Assembly: GCA_035708085.1 (NCBI GenBank) | Contig: DASSTE010000035.1 | Location: 1 to 64,000, forward strand | Direction: 5' to 3' | DNA: 64,000 nt | Source of the DNA: DASSBR01 sp035708085 | GTDB lineage: Bacteria > Pseudomonadota > Gammaproteobacteria > Natronospirales > DASSBR01 | Shown: in pieces, positions 51,803 to 60,375 of the stretch | How positions within the stretch are numbered: position 1 is the first letter of the stretch | Layout of the letters: each line of letters begins with the position of its first letter | The notes under the pieces: generated by a model | What the model was told of the DNA's origin: nothing | Databases searched by the model: none | What the model saw: only the letters and a program-made list of their open reading frames with translations | Position numbers and translations under genes: made by a program

Positions 51803-51929
51803 TTAAAGGTCTCCTGCTATTGGTATAAAGCGCCCGCGATCGCCGGCGCGGCGGAACATAGGGTTTCGCAGAGTACCAGACCGGAAAAACCCCGGCAAAG
51901 TTCCAAAATGGACTCTGTTTCGGCCGCGG

Positions 51930-53252
51930 CTATGCTTTATGCAGACTTCGATGCAGCCTGCCAATTTGCCGGATTCGCGCCGGTTCTACCCCCGCCTCCG
52001 CCGCAAACTCCGGCCAACGCGCCACGGCATCCGCCACCTGATCGATGAATTTTTTTGCACGCGGCAGGGTGATGCGGAAGCGATCGGCGACGGTCAGCAG
52101 GTCGTCGCGAGTGATGTTTTCGCGCTTGCCGTTGACGCTCATCTGGTGGCGGCTGGTCCATTGGCCGCTGGGGTTGTAGGCGAAGTTGAGATCGAACGCC
52201 GGTGACAGCGACCAGCGGCCGCGGCGGTCCATCAGGAAGGCGATGTTCTTGGTGTGGTCGTCCTGGTTGCGGGCGGCGACGTTGAAGACCATACGGCGGA
52301 ACTGTTCTTCAATCGCATCCTTCCCGAGCTTCAGTCGCTCGATGACCTGGAACGCCTGCTCGTAGCCGTGGGCGCCCGCCTGGTTGAAGTCGAGGTGCGC
52401 GATGCCGGATAGCGACAGCATGTGCAGGCGGTCGCCGCTGTCGGTGCGGTCGAAACGCTTCGTCATGAAGTGGTGGCGACCGTTTTCAACCAGCAACCGG
52501 CACTCCATCATCCCGATACCGGCGGCGCGGGCCATGTGGTGGTACGCGTATTCAATCAGGCCGTAGTCCTGCGGGTCGGCGAGAATATCGCGATCGCGGT
52601 TGTGGGCGACGCCGTCGAATTTGAGCAGCCAATAGCCGAAGCCTGCTGGCGCGGGCACCTGCCCCGAACGCACTTCGTTGGTGTCCGGGTTCCAGGCGAC
52701 GATGGCCTTGGCGCGCGCGCCGCCCGCGGAGACACCGACCTGCAGGATGTCGTTCATCGCCTGGCGGCGCTCGTCGCCGTCGTGACCGAGGTCGGCGTGG
52801 AAATGCTGTCGCTGGGTGAGGATGCGGCTCGCCAGTTCGACCAGATCGGCCACGTCGATTGGATGTGCGCCCTCGCGGCGGACGCGCGCCGGGTGAAATT
52901 CGAGCGCACCCATGGCGCGCGTGCCGATGTAAAGCAGCCGGTCGACCGGCGAAAAGTCGGCGGGGTCGCGGCCAGTGCGGGCGAGCCAGGCGTCGATGAC
53001 GGCGTGGCCGAACTTGTCCGGCAGCGAGTCGGCTAAAAGGCCCGGCAGGCCGTGAAAGGACGCACGCGCCAGTTCCGGGAACTCGTAAATTGCAGGCCCG
53101 AGCGGCATTGTCAGCGGCGCGACCTGGATGCTGCTGCCGCGAAACGCGGGCGCATATTCGAATGCGCCGAGTTCGCGGTCCGGGTCCCAGCTCACGGCGC
53201 CGATCTGCGCGCCCCAGAGATGGACTTCGGCTACCGTTCCTCGTCGGGCCAT
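51930..53252 (-). CDS. hipA: HipA-type serine/threonine kinase toxin
   Basis: A 440-residue HipA-family kinase. The N-terminal barrel-like region (FRGSSIQVAPLTMPLGPAIY, FHGLPGLLADSLPDKFGHAVID) is followed by a kinase core with VSAGGARAKAIVAW, a lysine in GYWLLKFDG, the catalytic loop NVAARNQDDHTKNIAFL and the metal motif SPAFDLNFAYN. HipA toxins phosphorylate aminoacyl-tRNA synthetases and cause dormancy. I chose ATG 53252, with GGAG 5 bases before, over a GTG at 53258. It overlaps hipB by 22 bases. Confidence 0.92.
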   Translation of the reverse strand: MARRGTVAEVHLWGAQIGAVSWDPDRELGAFEYAPAFRGSSIQVAPLTMPLGPAIYEFPELARASFHGLPGLLADSLPDKFGHAVIDAWLARTGRDPADFSPVDRLLYIGTRAMGALEFHPARVRREGAHPIDVADLVELASRILTQRQHFHADLGHDGDERRQAMNDILQVGVSAGGARAKAIVAWNPDTNEVRSGQVPAPAGFGYWLLKFDGVAHNRDRDILADPQDYGLIEYAYHHMARAAGIGMMECRLLVENGRHHFMTKRFDRTDSGDRLHMLSLSGIAHLDFNQAGAHGYEQAFQVIERLKLGKDAIEEQFRRMVFNVAARNQDDHTKNIAFLMDRRGRWSLSPAFDLNFAYNPSGQWTSRHQMSVNGKRENITRDDLLTVADRFRITLPRAKKFIDQVADAVARWPEFAAEAGVEPARIRQIGRLHRSLHKA

Positions 53253-53578
53253 GTCCACTCCGGGGCGGGTTCGTCAGCGCCTTTGGCTTTGCGATAGCCA
53301 CTGGCGCGTTCGCGCACGTGGCCACGGGCCTCGGCCAGCGCCATCGGGCTGACCCGGGCTTCCGGCACCAGCACTTCGAGGCGGTCGAGGAGATCGAGCG
53401 CGCGCAGGATGCGCACCAGGCTTTGAGTGTCGATGACGAGGCCGTTTTCGGCCTTGTAAATGGTGCGGCGGGCAACGCCGGCTTCGCGCGCCACTTCCGC
53501 CTGCGTCCGGTTGCGGTTGAGGCGATGGCGCGCGAGACGTTCCCCCAATGTTTTCAACGCCAGTTCGTCGCTTTCCAT
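53231..53578 (-). CDS. hipB: HipB-type helix-turn-helix antitoxin
   Basis: A 115-residue XRE-family protein. The HTH is LGERLARHRLNRNRTQAEVAREAGVARRTIYKAENGLVIDTQSLVRILRALDLLDRL (about 11-67). A basic and acidic C-terminal tail (ERASGYRKAKGADEPAPEWTWPDEER) is a plausible kinase-binding or degradation tag, with the Trp near the end as in HipB. It precedes and overlaps hipA, so it is the antitoxin and autorepressor. Confidence 0.9.
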   Translation of the reverse strand: MESDELALKTLGERLARHRLNRNRTQAEVAREAGVARRTIYKAENGLVIDTQSLVRILRALDLLDRLEVLVPEARVSPMALAEARGHVRERASGYRKAKGADEPAPEWTWPDEER

Positions 53579-53676
53579 ACTGTGAGCGCGAGTGCGCCCT
53601 CTGCGAGCAAATCCGGGGTTAACGTATTCGATCGCGCGCGTAATGTCAATCTCGCCGCGGCCGCGGCGCTGGAGAG

Positions 53677-54885
53677 TCAGTAGTCCGCGGCAGGTAGCTC
53701 GTCGCCGCCCAATGCGAGCTTGCGCCGGCGTTTGTGCTCGTACATCGCGTTGTCGGCACCCACAACCGCCTCGTGGAGGCTGGCCGACTCGCCGTAGGCG
53801 GCGGCGCCGACGCTCACATTAAGATCTAATTCAGCGCCAGTCTCCGGCAGCCGGAGCGGCGGCGCGGCGGCGAGCACACTCTCGATCCGCGCGAGCGCAT
53901 CGTCGGGGCGCGCCCCCGGCAGCACCATCAGAAATTCGTCTCCGCCGAACCGGTACAGCTTGTCGCAGCTTTGCAGCTGCGGTTGCACGACCGCCACGAA
54001 ATATTTCAGCAAGCCGTCGCCGCTTTTGTGGCCGTAGTTGTCGTTAACTTCCTTCAGGTCGTCGAGGTCGCACACCAGCACTGTGCCGCCGCCGTTGCCG
54101 TTGAGCCCGATACCATCGTTGAAGGCACGGCGGTTGAGCACGCGCGTCAGCGAATCGCGCAGCGCCTCTTCCCGAAGCTGTGCATGCGCGGCGTTCAACT
54201 CTGCGTGTGCGGCTTCGGTCTCGCTGCGTACGTCATCGAGCAGCACCAGCACCATGCCGAACGCCAGCAGTACGTCGAGCACCAGGTCCGACCAGGCTGC
54301 GTAGCGCAAGGCCCAGTTGGCGAGATCGTGCGGCTGCGCTTGTATCCCGTTCGCCACGGCAATCCAGTAGAGGCCCCACAGTATGGCGATCAGGATGAAG
54401 ATGCAGGCGCTCATGACAGCGCCGGCGTTGCGTCGCGGCACCCGGACGCTCAGCAGCAAATGGGCGCTGCCCAGGCTCAAAAGGATAACGGCCGGCGCCT
54501 GCGTCATCATCACGCCGACCAGCGAGGAATCCAGCCGGAAGGCGACTGCCGCCCAGAGCGCCGCCACGCCCAGCGACGGCAGGACCAGCCGATGGCCGAT
54601 GCCGCGTGCGTATTCGAGCGTGCCGCAGAACAGCAGCGCGAAGGCGGTCAACTTGCCTAGTTCATAAATGAAGTTGGCGGCCGGCAGGGTCGCGGTCTGA
54701 TCCCAGACCAGTGCGGCGACAGCTGCCGCGACAAGCACCCATGCGTTGGCCCATTTGAGGAAGTAGCGGCGGCCGACGGCGTAGGGCCGCAACAGGAAGA
54801 ACAGCAACGCCAGCAACAGGCCGGCCGCGCCCTGACTGACGAGACCGATGATTCCAACGAGCCTGGTGGTCTGATCCAATTGCAC
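53677..54885 (-). CDS. Membrane diguanylate cyclase (7-8 TM + GGDEF)
   Basis: A 402-residue protein with about seven or eight membrane helices in residues 8-220 and a C-terminal GGDEF domain. The signature FGGDEFLMVLPG is intact, with the upstream DSLTRVLNRRAFND and DLDDLKEVNDNYGHKSGD motifs. An EAL domain is absent, so it should make c-di-GMP. An RxxD inhibitory site is not clear before GGDEF. The start is GTG at 54885 behind a G-rich stretch. The membrane part may sense a small ligand. Confidence 0.9.
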   Translation of the reverse strand: MQLDQTTRLVGIIGLVSQGAAGLLLALLFFLLRPYAVGRRYFLKWANAWVLVAAAVAALVWDQTATLPAANFIYELGKLTAFALLFCGTLEYARGIGHRLVLPSLGVAALWAAVAFRLDSSLVGVMMTQAPAVILLSLGSAHLLLSVRVPRRNAGAVMSACIFILIAILWGLYWIAVANGIQAQPHDLANWALRYAAWSDLVLDVLLAFGMVLVLLDDVRSETEAAHAELNAAHAQLREEALRDSLTRVLNRRAFNDGIGLNGNGGGTVLVCDLDDLKEVNDNYGHKSGDGLLKYFVAVVQPQLQSCDKLYRFGGDEFLMVLPGARPDDALARIESVLAAAPPLRLPETGAELDLNVSVGAAAYGESASLHEAVVGADNAMYEHKRRRKLALGGDELPAADY

Positions 54886-54992
54886 TAGCGGCCCCGCCCC
54901 CTGAATTCAACGCCAATGCTTTACATATTGGTCCGCAATACTGCCCCGCCCTGTCCGGAATTGCAAGTTGGATTCGGGGCGGCGAAAACGGC

Positions 54993-55622
54993 TCAGGAAT
55001 GCAGCAATTCGCGCATCAACGGCTTGAGTTCGGCCCTGTCAGGATGGGCCGCACGGCCGTCGCCGCCGATGATTGCCTTGAGCTGGCCGAGCGCATGGTC
55101 GAAGTTATCGTTGACGATCACGTAGTCGAATTCGTCCCAGTGCGACATGTCGGCTTCGGCGTCGCGCAGCCGGCGCGCGATCACGTCTTCAGCATCCGTC
55201 TGGCGGCCGCGCAGGCGGCGTTCCAGCTCGACGCGCGACGGCGGAAGGATGAAGATCGTCACGGCGTCCGGCATGGCAGCGCGCACCTGGCGCGCACCCT
55301 GCCAGTCGATTTCCAAAAGCACATCGATGCCGGCCGCCAGGCTCGCCTCGACCTGCTCGCGACCGGTGCCGTAGTGGTAGTCGAACACGCGCGCGTATTC
55401 CAGGAAGCGGCCCTCGGTGACCATGCGCGCGAATTCGGCTTCCGAAACAAAGTGATAATCGCGGCCGTCCTGCTCGCGCGGGCGTCGCGGCCGCGTCGTG
55501 AACGAGATCGAGACCATCAGCCGCGGATTTTCGGCCACCACCTGGCGCACCAGGCTGGTCTTGCCGGCGCCCGACGGTGCGGCGACCAGAAACAGCTTCG
55601 CCCGGCGGGCGTCACTCGACAT
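54993..55622 (-). CDS. gmk: Guanylate kinase
   Basis: A 209-residue GMP kinase that converts GMP to GDP with ATP. The P-loop VAAPSGAGKTSLV (about 13-25), the GMP-binding block SISFTTRPRRPREQDGRDYHFVS and EYARVFDYHYGTGREQVE, and DVLLEIDWQGARQV are complete. Normal family length. It overlaps the end of yicC by 11 bases, the usual gammaproteobacterial yicC-gmk neighbourhood. Confidence 0.97.
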   Translation of the reverse strand: MSSDARRAKLFLVAAPSGAGKTSLVRQVVAENPRLMVSISFTTRPRRPREQDGRDYHFVSEAEFARMVTEGRFLEYARVFDYHYGTGREQVEASLAAGIDVLLEIDWQGARQVRAAMPDAVTIFILPPSRVELERRLRGRQTDAEDVIARRLRDAEADMSHWDEFDYVIVNDNFDHALGQLKAIIGGDGRAAHPDRAELKPLMRELLHS

Positions 55623-56478
55623 TCTGCACTTGCTCCCGCATCTGCTCGATCAGCACCTTGAGTTCGACCGCCGCCTGCGTGGTTTCGGTGTCCTGCGACT
55701 TGGAAGCGAGCGTGTTCGCCTCGCGGTTGAATTCCTGCATCAGGAAATCCAGTCGCCGGCCCACCGGCTCGCTGCGCTGCAGCGCCTTTCCCAGCTCGGC
55801 GATGTGGCTGTCCAGCCGGTCCAGTTCTTCTGCCACATCGATCCTTTGCGCAGTGTAAACCAGCTCCTGGCTGAGCCGGTCGTCGTCAGGCGTGAGGTTG
55901 AGTTCTTCTAGCCGCGTGAGCAGCCGGGCACGCAACTGCTCGCGTACCGCCGGCAGCCGGGCGCGTACGGCGGCCACGTACTCGCCGATCGCGCCGGTGC
56001 GCTCGCGCAGCATTGCGTCGATGCGGGCACCCTCGGCGCGACGATTGGCGACGAGGTCCTCGAGCGTTGCCGCCAGCAACTCGGCGGCGGCCGCGGCGAG
56101 TTCGTCGACGTCCATCGCGGGCTCGCGCACGACCCCCGGCCAGCGCAGCAGATCCAGCGGGTCGAGCGGCGCCACATTGCCCACCTGTGCCGCCACGCCC
56201 TGCGCTGCCGCGGCGACCGCGGCGGCGAGTTCATGATCGACCGTCAGCGCGCCGGCAGCCGCAGCAGCCGCTTCCAGACGCACGGCGACATCCACCTTGC
56301 CGCGCTTGATCCGCCCGCCGATCTGGCGGCGGAGCTCCGCCTCCAGGCCCCGGAGCTGCTCCGGAAGCCGGAATCCGATTTCCAGATAGCGGTGGTTGAT
56401 CGAGCGCAGCTCGACCGTCAGCGCGCCCCATCGGCCCCGGCTCTCGCCGCGGGCGTACCCTGTCATACTTTGTATCAT
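55612..56478 (-). CDS. yicC: YicC family endoribonuclease-like protein
   Basis: A 288-residue YicC protein. The N-terminal MIQSMTGYARGESRGRWGALTVELRSINHRYLEIGFRLPEQLRGLE and the C-terminal RRLDFLMQEFNREANTLASKSQDTETTQAAVELKVLIEQMREQVQNVE are both strongly conserved family blocks. YicC members have been linked to RNA cleavage and sRNA turnover. It is upstream of and overlapping gmk. A second ATG four codons in (MTGYARG) is possible. Confidence 0.94.
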   Translation of the reverse strand: MIQSMTGYARGESRGRWGALTVELRSINHRYLEIGFRLPEQLRGLEAELRRQIGGRIKRGKVDVAVRLEAAAAAAGALTVDHELAAAVAAAAQGVAAQVGNVAPLDPLDLLRWPGVVREPAMDVDELAAAAAELLAATLEDLVANRRAEGARIDAMLRERTGAIGEYVAAVRARLPAVREQLRARLLTRLEELNLTPDDDRLSQELVYTAQRIDVAEELDRLDSHIAELGKALQRSEPVGRRLDFLMQEFNREANTLASKSQDTETTQAAVELKVLIEQMREQVQNVE

Positions 56479-56746
56479 TTGGGTGTGTTTGTCCTAACTG
56501 TCGCCGTTCGACGACACAAAAGTGCAACCTGCGTCACCTCTTTGCCGCTGCCGGCGATGTAAGGTTTCGCACATGTATTCGACTCTGACAGCCCCTGAGT
56601 CGAGGCGGAATGGTAAGCTATTCCAGCTCGTGATGGCCACGGTCACGCGAGCGGTTCCGCGCTCGCACCTGCGGCGGGTGGCGCCGACGCGCCATCCGGC
56701 ACCCGGCGGCGGGCGTTTCGTGGCCCATTGGGAGGGACGAGATCGG

Positions 56747-57484
56747 GTGAATATCGAGACCGCGCAGGCGACCCGGCTCGGCAATCGGCGCGAGAATCAG
56801 GACCGCGCCGCGATCCTGATCGGCGACACCCGCGTTCTGCTGATCGTCGCCGATGGCATGGGCGGCCATTCCGATGGCGCGGCAGCCGCGCAAACGGCGG
56901 TCGACTCCCTCAGCCGCAGCTTCAAGGCGCTGCGTGGCGGCAAAAGCGCCTCGCAATTCCTGTCGGATGCCCTGATAGGCGCTCACCGTGCCGTCTATGA
57001 GCTCGGCGCAAAACAGCCGATCGCCAAGCGGCCGCGGACGACCTGCACGATTTGCCTCGTGGATGAAGGCGTGGCGCAATGGGCGCACGTCGGCGACAGC
57101 CGCGTGTACTGGTTTCGCGGCGACACGGTAGCGGCGCGCACCCGCGATCACAGCGCGGTCGAGGCGCTCTACCAGGCGGGTGAAATTTCCGACGGCGACA
57201 TGCAGACTCACCCGTTGCGGAACTACGTCGAAGAATGCCTCGGCGGAGAGCCGTCCGAGCCACGTTTTACGATCGCGCAGCCGGTTGAGCTGGGTAAGGG
57301 CGACATCATGCTGCTGTGCAGCGACGGCCTGTGGAGCGCGCTGGGCGAAGCCGAGATCATCAAGCAGCTGCGCGCAGAGCCGGAACTCGAAAATGCGCTC
57401 GAATCGGTGACGCGCCGCGCCGAGGCCAAGACGCAGCCGGCGAGTGACAACGTCACGGCCGCGGCGCTGCGCTGGGGCGTCTGA
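56747..57484 (+). CDS. PP2C-family serine/threonine protein phosphatase
   Basis: A 245-residue metal-dependent phosphatase. Motifs in order: ENQDRAAILIG (metal Asp), IVADGMGGHSDG, WAHVGDSRVYWFR, TRDHSAVEAL, LLCSDGLWSAL and ASDNVTAAALRW. The PP2C domain begins within a few residues of the GTG at 56747, which has GGAGG 11 bases upstream. In-frame ATGs at 56573 and 56633 would add an Arg-rich stretch unlike the family. No partner kinase is adjacent. The 268 bp up to yicC hold only the divergent promoter region; I see no further feature there. Confidence 0.88.
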   Translation: MNIETAQATRLGNRRENQDRAAILIGDTRVLLIVADGMGGHSDGAAAAQTAVDSLSRSFKALRGGKSASQFLSDALIGAHRAVYELGAKQPIAKRPRTTCTICLVDEGVAQWAHVGDSRVYWFRGDTVAARTRDHSAVEALYQAGEISDGDMQTHPLRNYVEECLGGEPSEPRFTIAQPVELGKGDIMLLCSDGLWSALGEAEIIKQLRAEPELENALESVTRRAEAKTQPASDNVTAAALRWGV

Positions 57485-57493
57485 CTACTCCAA

Positions 57494-57787
57494 CTAATGC
57501 TTCTCCCGTGACACAAACTTGAAGAACCGGCTGGTATCGCCGCCGGTGGTTTCCTCCTGATACAAAAACGCCAGATCCGACTCCTCGAACTTGTCGAAGA
57601 ACTCGTCCCAGCCGATCTGTTCCAGCCTCTGATCGTCGCCATCGGCATCGGGAAACTCGATCCTCAGTATGCCGGCCTTTTCGCCCTGGGACTCGGTATC
57701 GCGCACCGTCGCCGGCAGCCCGTCGCGCGCTTCAACCCAGCGCTTGATCGTCTCGTGGTCCGTGGTGGTATGGCTTTCGCCGGTCAT
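57494..57787 (-). CDS. Small acidic protein of unknown function
   Basis: A 97-residue acidic protein (TTDHETIKRWVEARDGLPATV, GILRIEFPDADGDDQRLEQIGWDEFFDKFEESDLAFLYQEE). The HETI-x-RW-E-R-G-P opening and the W-D-E-F-F-x-K-F-E-E-S-x-L-A-F-L-Y-Q block recur in a bacterial family of about 90 residues that is often left hypothetical or mislabelled as a branching enzyme. AAGGAGG precedes the ATG at 57787. Its end is 9 bp from the convergent phosphatase gene. No function is proposed. Confidence 0.8.
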   Translation of the reverse strand: MTGESHTTTDHETIKRWVEARDGLPATVRDTESQGEKAGILRIEFPDADGDDQRLEQIGWDEFFDKFEESDLAFLYQEETTGGDTSRFFKFVSREKH

Positions 57788-57867
57788 GGCATCCTCCTTG
57801 ATTGATGGCCTCCGCACACATGTTAGACTGACAGGAAGTACCTAAAAATCAAGCAAGGATGCTCCCC

Positions 57868-58872
57868 ATGTCTGCAAACCCCAAGGAAATCGCGGGCGCT
57901 GAACCGTTGATGCGTGCCGCTGTCCTGGCCTCCCCGGGCCGATTTGAATTCACTGAAATCGAGCGCCCGGTTCCGGGGCCCGGCGAGGTGCGCGTGCGTC
58001 TGCAAGGCTGCGGCGTGTGCGCGTCGAATCTGCCGGCGTTCGAAGGCCGCGACTGGTTCAACTATCCGCTGCCGCCCGGCGACCTGGGCCACGAAGGCTG
58101 GGGCGTCGTCGATGCCTGCGGCGATGGCGTCGACGGGATCGAGATCGGTGCCCGCGTCGCCGCGCGCAGCTTCCACGCCTATGCCGAATACGACCTGGCG
58201 GACGCCGCTGCAGTCGTGCCGCTACCCGACGCGCTCAATGGGCTGCCGTTTCCGGGCGAGGCCTTCGGCTGCGCGATGAATATCTTTCGGCGCGCCGATG
58301 TTCGCGAGGGCCAGACGGTCGCGGTCGTCGGTGCAGGTTTCCTGGGCTCGCTGGTCACGCGGCTGACAGCCAATGCCGGCGCGCGCGTCATTGCAATTTC
58401 CCGCTCACCGTTCTCGCTGGAGCAGGCACGCGCGATGGGCGCCGCCGAAACCATTCCGATGGAAGACCATTACGCCATCATTGCGGCAGTCGAACGGCTG
58501 ACCGGAGGGCATTGGTGCGACCGGGTGATCGAGGCGACCGGCAAGCAATGGCCGCTCGATCTGAGCGGCGAGTTGACCGGGTTCGGCGGTCGGCTGGTGA
58601 TCGCGGGCTTTCACCAGGACGGGCCGCGCAACGTCAACATGCAGTTGTGGAACTGGCGCGGCATCGACGTCATCAATGCCCACGAGCGCGACCCGGCGGT
58701 GGCCATCGAGGGTATGCGTGCGGCCGCGGCAGCGGCCGCCGCCGGCGACTTCGATCCGCGCCGGGTCATCACCCACCAGTTCCCGCTGGCCGCGCTGGGC
58801 GAGGCGCTCGAGGCCGCCCGGACACGCCCGGATGGCTTTACCAAGGCCGTCGTGATGACGGAGGCGCAGTGA
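57868..58872 (+). CDS. MDR-superfamily (zinc-type alcohol dehydrogenase-like) oxidoreductase
   Basis: A 334-residue medium-chain dehydrogenase/reductase. The N-terminal domain has the catalytic Cys-Gly-x-Cys type segment LQGCGVCASNLPAFEG and LGHEGWGVVD (GHE motif). The NAD(P)-binding motif is VAVVGAGFLGSLV (Rossmann G-x-G-x-x-G). The structural zinc four-Cys loop of classic alcohol dehydrogenases is absent. AAGGA is 8 bases before ATG 57868; ATG 57859 overlaps that site. It overlaps the next oxidoreductase gene as TGATG, so the two act in one pathway, probably on a sugar or polyol. Confidence 0.87.
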   Translation: MSANPKEIAGAEPLMRAAVLASPGRFEFTEIERPVPGPGEVRVRLQGCGVCASNLPAFEGRDWFNYPLPPGDLGHEGWGVVDACGDGVDGIEIGARVAARSFHAYAEYDLADAAAVVPLPDALNGLPFPGEAFGCAMNIFRRADVREGQTVAVVGAGFLGSLVTRLTANAGARVIAISRSPFSLEQARAMGAAETIPMEDHYAIIAAVERLTGGHWCDRVIEATGKQWPLDLSGELTGFGGRLVIAGFHQDGPRNVNMQLWNWRGIDVINAHERDPAVAIEGMRAAAAAAAAGDFDPRRVITHQFPLAALGEALEAARTRPDGFTKAVVMTEAQ

Positions 58873-59933
58873 TGGACGGTGAAGTAGCCGTCGCCGTGCC
58901 CACCGGCGAGTCCGTGTCGCCGGAGACTTCGGTGCCGCGGCTTGGGTTTCTCGGTCTCGGCTGGATCGGGCGGCACCGCATGCGCGCGCTGGCCGACAGC
59001 GGCATTGCGCAAGTCGCCGCGCTCGCCGACACCGCACCCGAGTGCCTGGACGAGGCACGCGCGGTCGCACCGGAAGCGACCGCATGCAAAGACTTCGACG
59101 CGATGCTCGGCCAGGACCTGGATGGCATTGTGATCGCGACGCCGAGCGCGCTGCATGCGGCGCAGACGATCCGGGCCCTTGACCACGGCATGGCCGTGTT
59201 CTGCCAGAAACCGCTGGCGCGCTCCGGCGCGGAAACGCGCGAGGTAATCGCGAGCGCCATCGCCAACCACCGGCTGCTGGGGGTCGACTTTTCGTATCGC
59301 TACGTACGCGGCATCCAGCAGATGCGCGAGCGTATCCGTAACGGCAGCCTGGGCGACATCTACGCGCTGTCGCTGGTGTTTCACAATGCCTACGGGCCCG
59401 ACAAGCCGTGGTTTTACCGCCGCGAATCCGCAGGCGGCGGCTGCGTTACCGACCTCGGCATCCACCTGGTCGATCTCGCCCGCTGGCTGCTGGACTTTCC
59501 CGCAGTCGAGGCCGTGACCAGCCGCTGCTTCGCGGGCGGCCGCGAACTGCGGCCCGAGACGGACGAGGTCGAGGATTACGCCACCGCCCGACTGGATATG
59601 GCCGGCGGCGTCGGCGTTGATCTCGCCTGTTCATGGCGACTGCCAATCGGCCGCGATGCTGACATTCAGGTCGCCGTGTACGGCACGCAGGCGGGCATGG
59701 CGCTCAAGAACGTCAACGGCTCGTTCTATGACTTTCGCACCGAGCTTTACCGGGGCACGGCGGTCGAAGTGCTGTCCGAACCGGCGGATGAAGGCGATTG
59801 GGGCGGCCGCGCGATTATCGATTGGGCGCACCGCTTGCGGCGGGACACGCGTTTCGATCCGGCGATCACGGAGGTCATCGCCGTCGCCGACACTATCGAC
59901 GCAATCTACGGGCAAGAAAAAAGCCGGGGCTGA
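58872..59933 (+). CDS. Gfo/Idh/MocA family oxidoreductase
   Basis: A 353-residue NAD(P)-dependent dehydrogenase. The Rossmann motif is LGFLGLGWIGRHRM (about 24-37). The family E-K-P motif reads CQKPLA (about 111-116), with Gln in place of Glu. The sheet domain includes SAGGGCVTDLGIHLVDLARWLL with the catalytic-type Asp and His. Members act on glucose, inositol or other sugars. It is coupled to the preceding MDR gene. The final codons and stop lie inside the terminator hairpin. Confidence 0.88.
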   Translation: MDGEVAVAVPTGESVSPETSVPRLGFLGLGWIGRHRMRALADSGIAQVAALADTAPECLDEARAVAPEATACKDFDAMLGQDLDGIVIATPSALHAAQTIRALDHGMAVFCQKPLARSGAETREVIASAIANHRLLGVDFSYRYVRGIQQMRERIRNGSLGDIYALSLVFHNAYGPDKPWFYRRESAGGGCVTDLGIHLVDLARWLLDFPAVEAVTSRCFAGGRELRPETDEVEDYATARLDMAGGVGVDLACSWRLPIGRDADIQVAVYGTQAGMALKNVNGSFYDFRTELYRGTAVEVLSEPADEGDWGGRAIIDWAHRLRRDTRFDPAITEVIAVADTIDAIYGQEKSRG

Positions 59934-59946
59934 GCCCGGCTTTTTT
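59917..59946. terminator. Bidirectional intrinsic terminator
   Basis: AAAAAAGCCGGG (59917-59928) and CCCGGCTTTTTT (59935-59946) form a perfect 12-bp stem around GCTGAG. It gives T-runs on both strands and serves the oxidoreductase pair and the convergent rplQ end of the ribosomal operon. The oxidoreductase stop codon TGA (59931-59933) is in the loop. Confidence 0.92.
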
Positions 59947-59961
59947 ACGCAGCCTTCCGGC

Positions 59962-60342
59962 TTATTCGGCCGCGGTCACCTGCTCCGGCCTGTCGACCAG
60001 TTCGACCAGTGCCATCGGCGCATTGTCGCCGGCGCGGAAGCCGCATTTCAGAATGCGCAGGTAGCCACCCGGCCGGTCCTTGAAGCGCGGGCCGAGGTCG
60101 GCGAACAGCTTGGCGACGCTGGCGTCGTCGCGCAGTCGCGAGAACGCAAGACGCCGCTTGGCGACCGCATCTTCCTTCGCCAGCGTAATCAGCGGCTCGA
60201 CCACCCGGCGCAGTTCCTTGGCCTTGGGCAGGGTCGTGCGAATCACCTCGTGGCGAATCAGCGAACCGGCCATGTTGCGGAACATGGCGGCGCGGTGTGA
60301 GCTGTTGCGGTTCAGTTGCCGCCCGGATTGTCTATGGCGCAT
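59962..60342 (-). CDS. rplQ: 50S ribosomal protein L17
   Basis: A 126-residue L17 (MRHRQSGRQLNRNSSHRAAMFRNMAGSLIRHEVIRTTLPKAKELRRVVEPLITLAKED...) with the usual gammaproteobacterial C-terminal ending GFRAGDNAPMALVELVDRP. It is a large-subunit protein near the tunnel exit. It is the last gene of the alpha operon, after rpoA, and ends at the bidirectional terminator. Confidence 0.98.
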   Translation of the reverse strand: MRHRQSGRQLNRNSSHRAAMFRNMAGSLIRHEVIRTTLPKAKELRRVVEPLITLAKEDAVAKRRLAFSRLRDDASVAKLFADLGPRFKDRPGGYLRILKCGFRAGDNAPMALVELVDRPEQVTAAE

Positions 60343-60375
60343 GACTATTAATCCCGAATCTTGATATTTCCGCTG

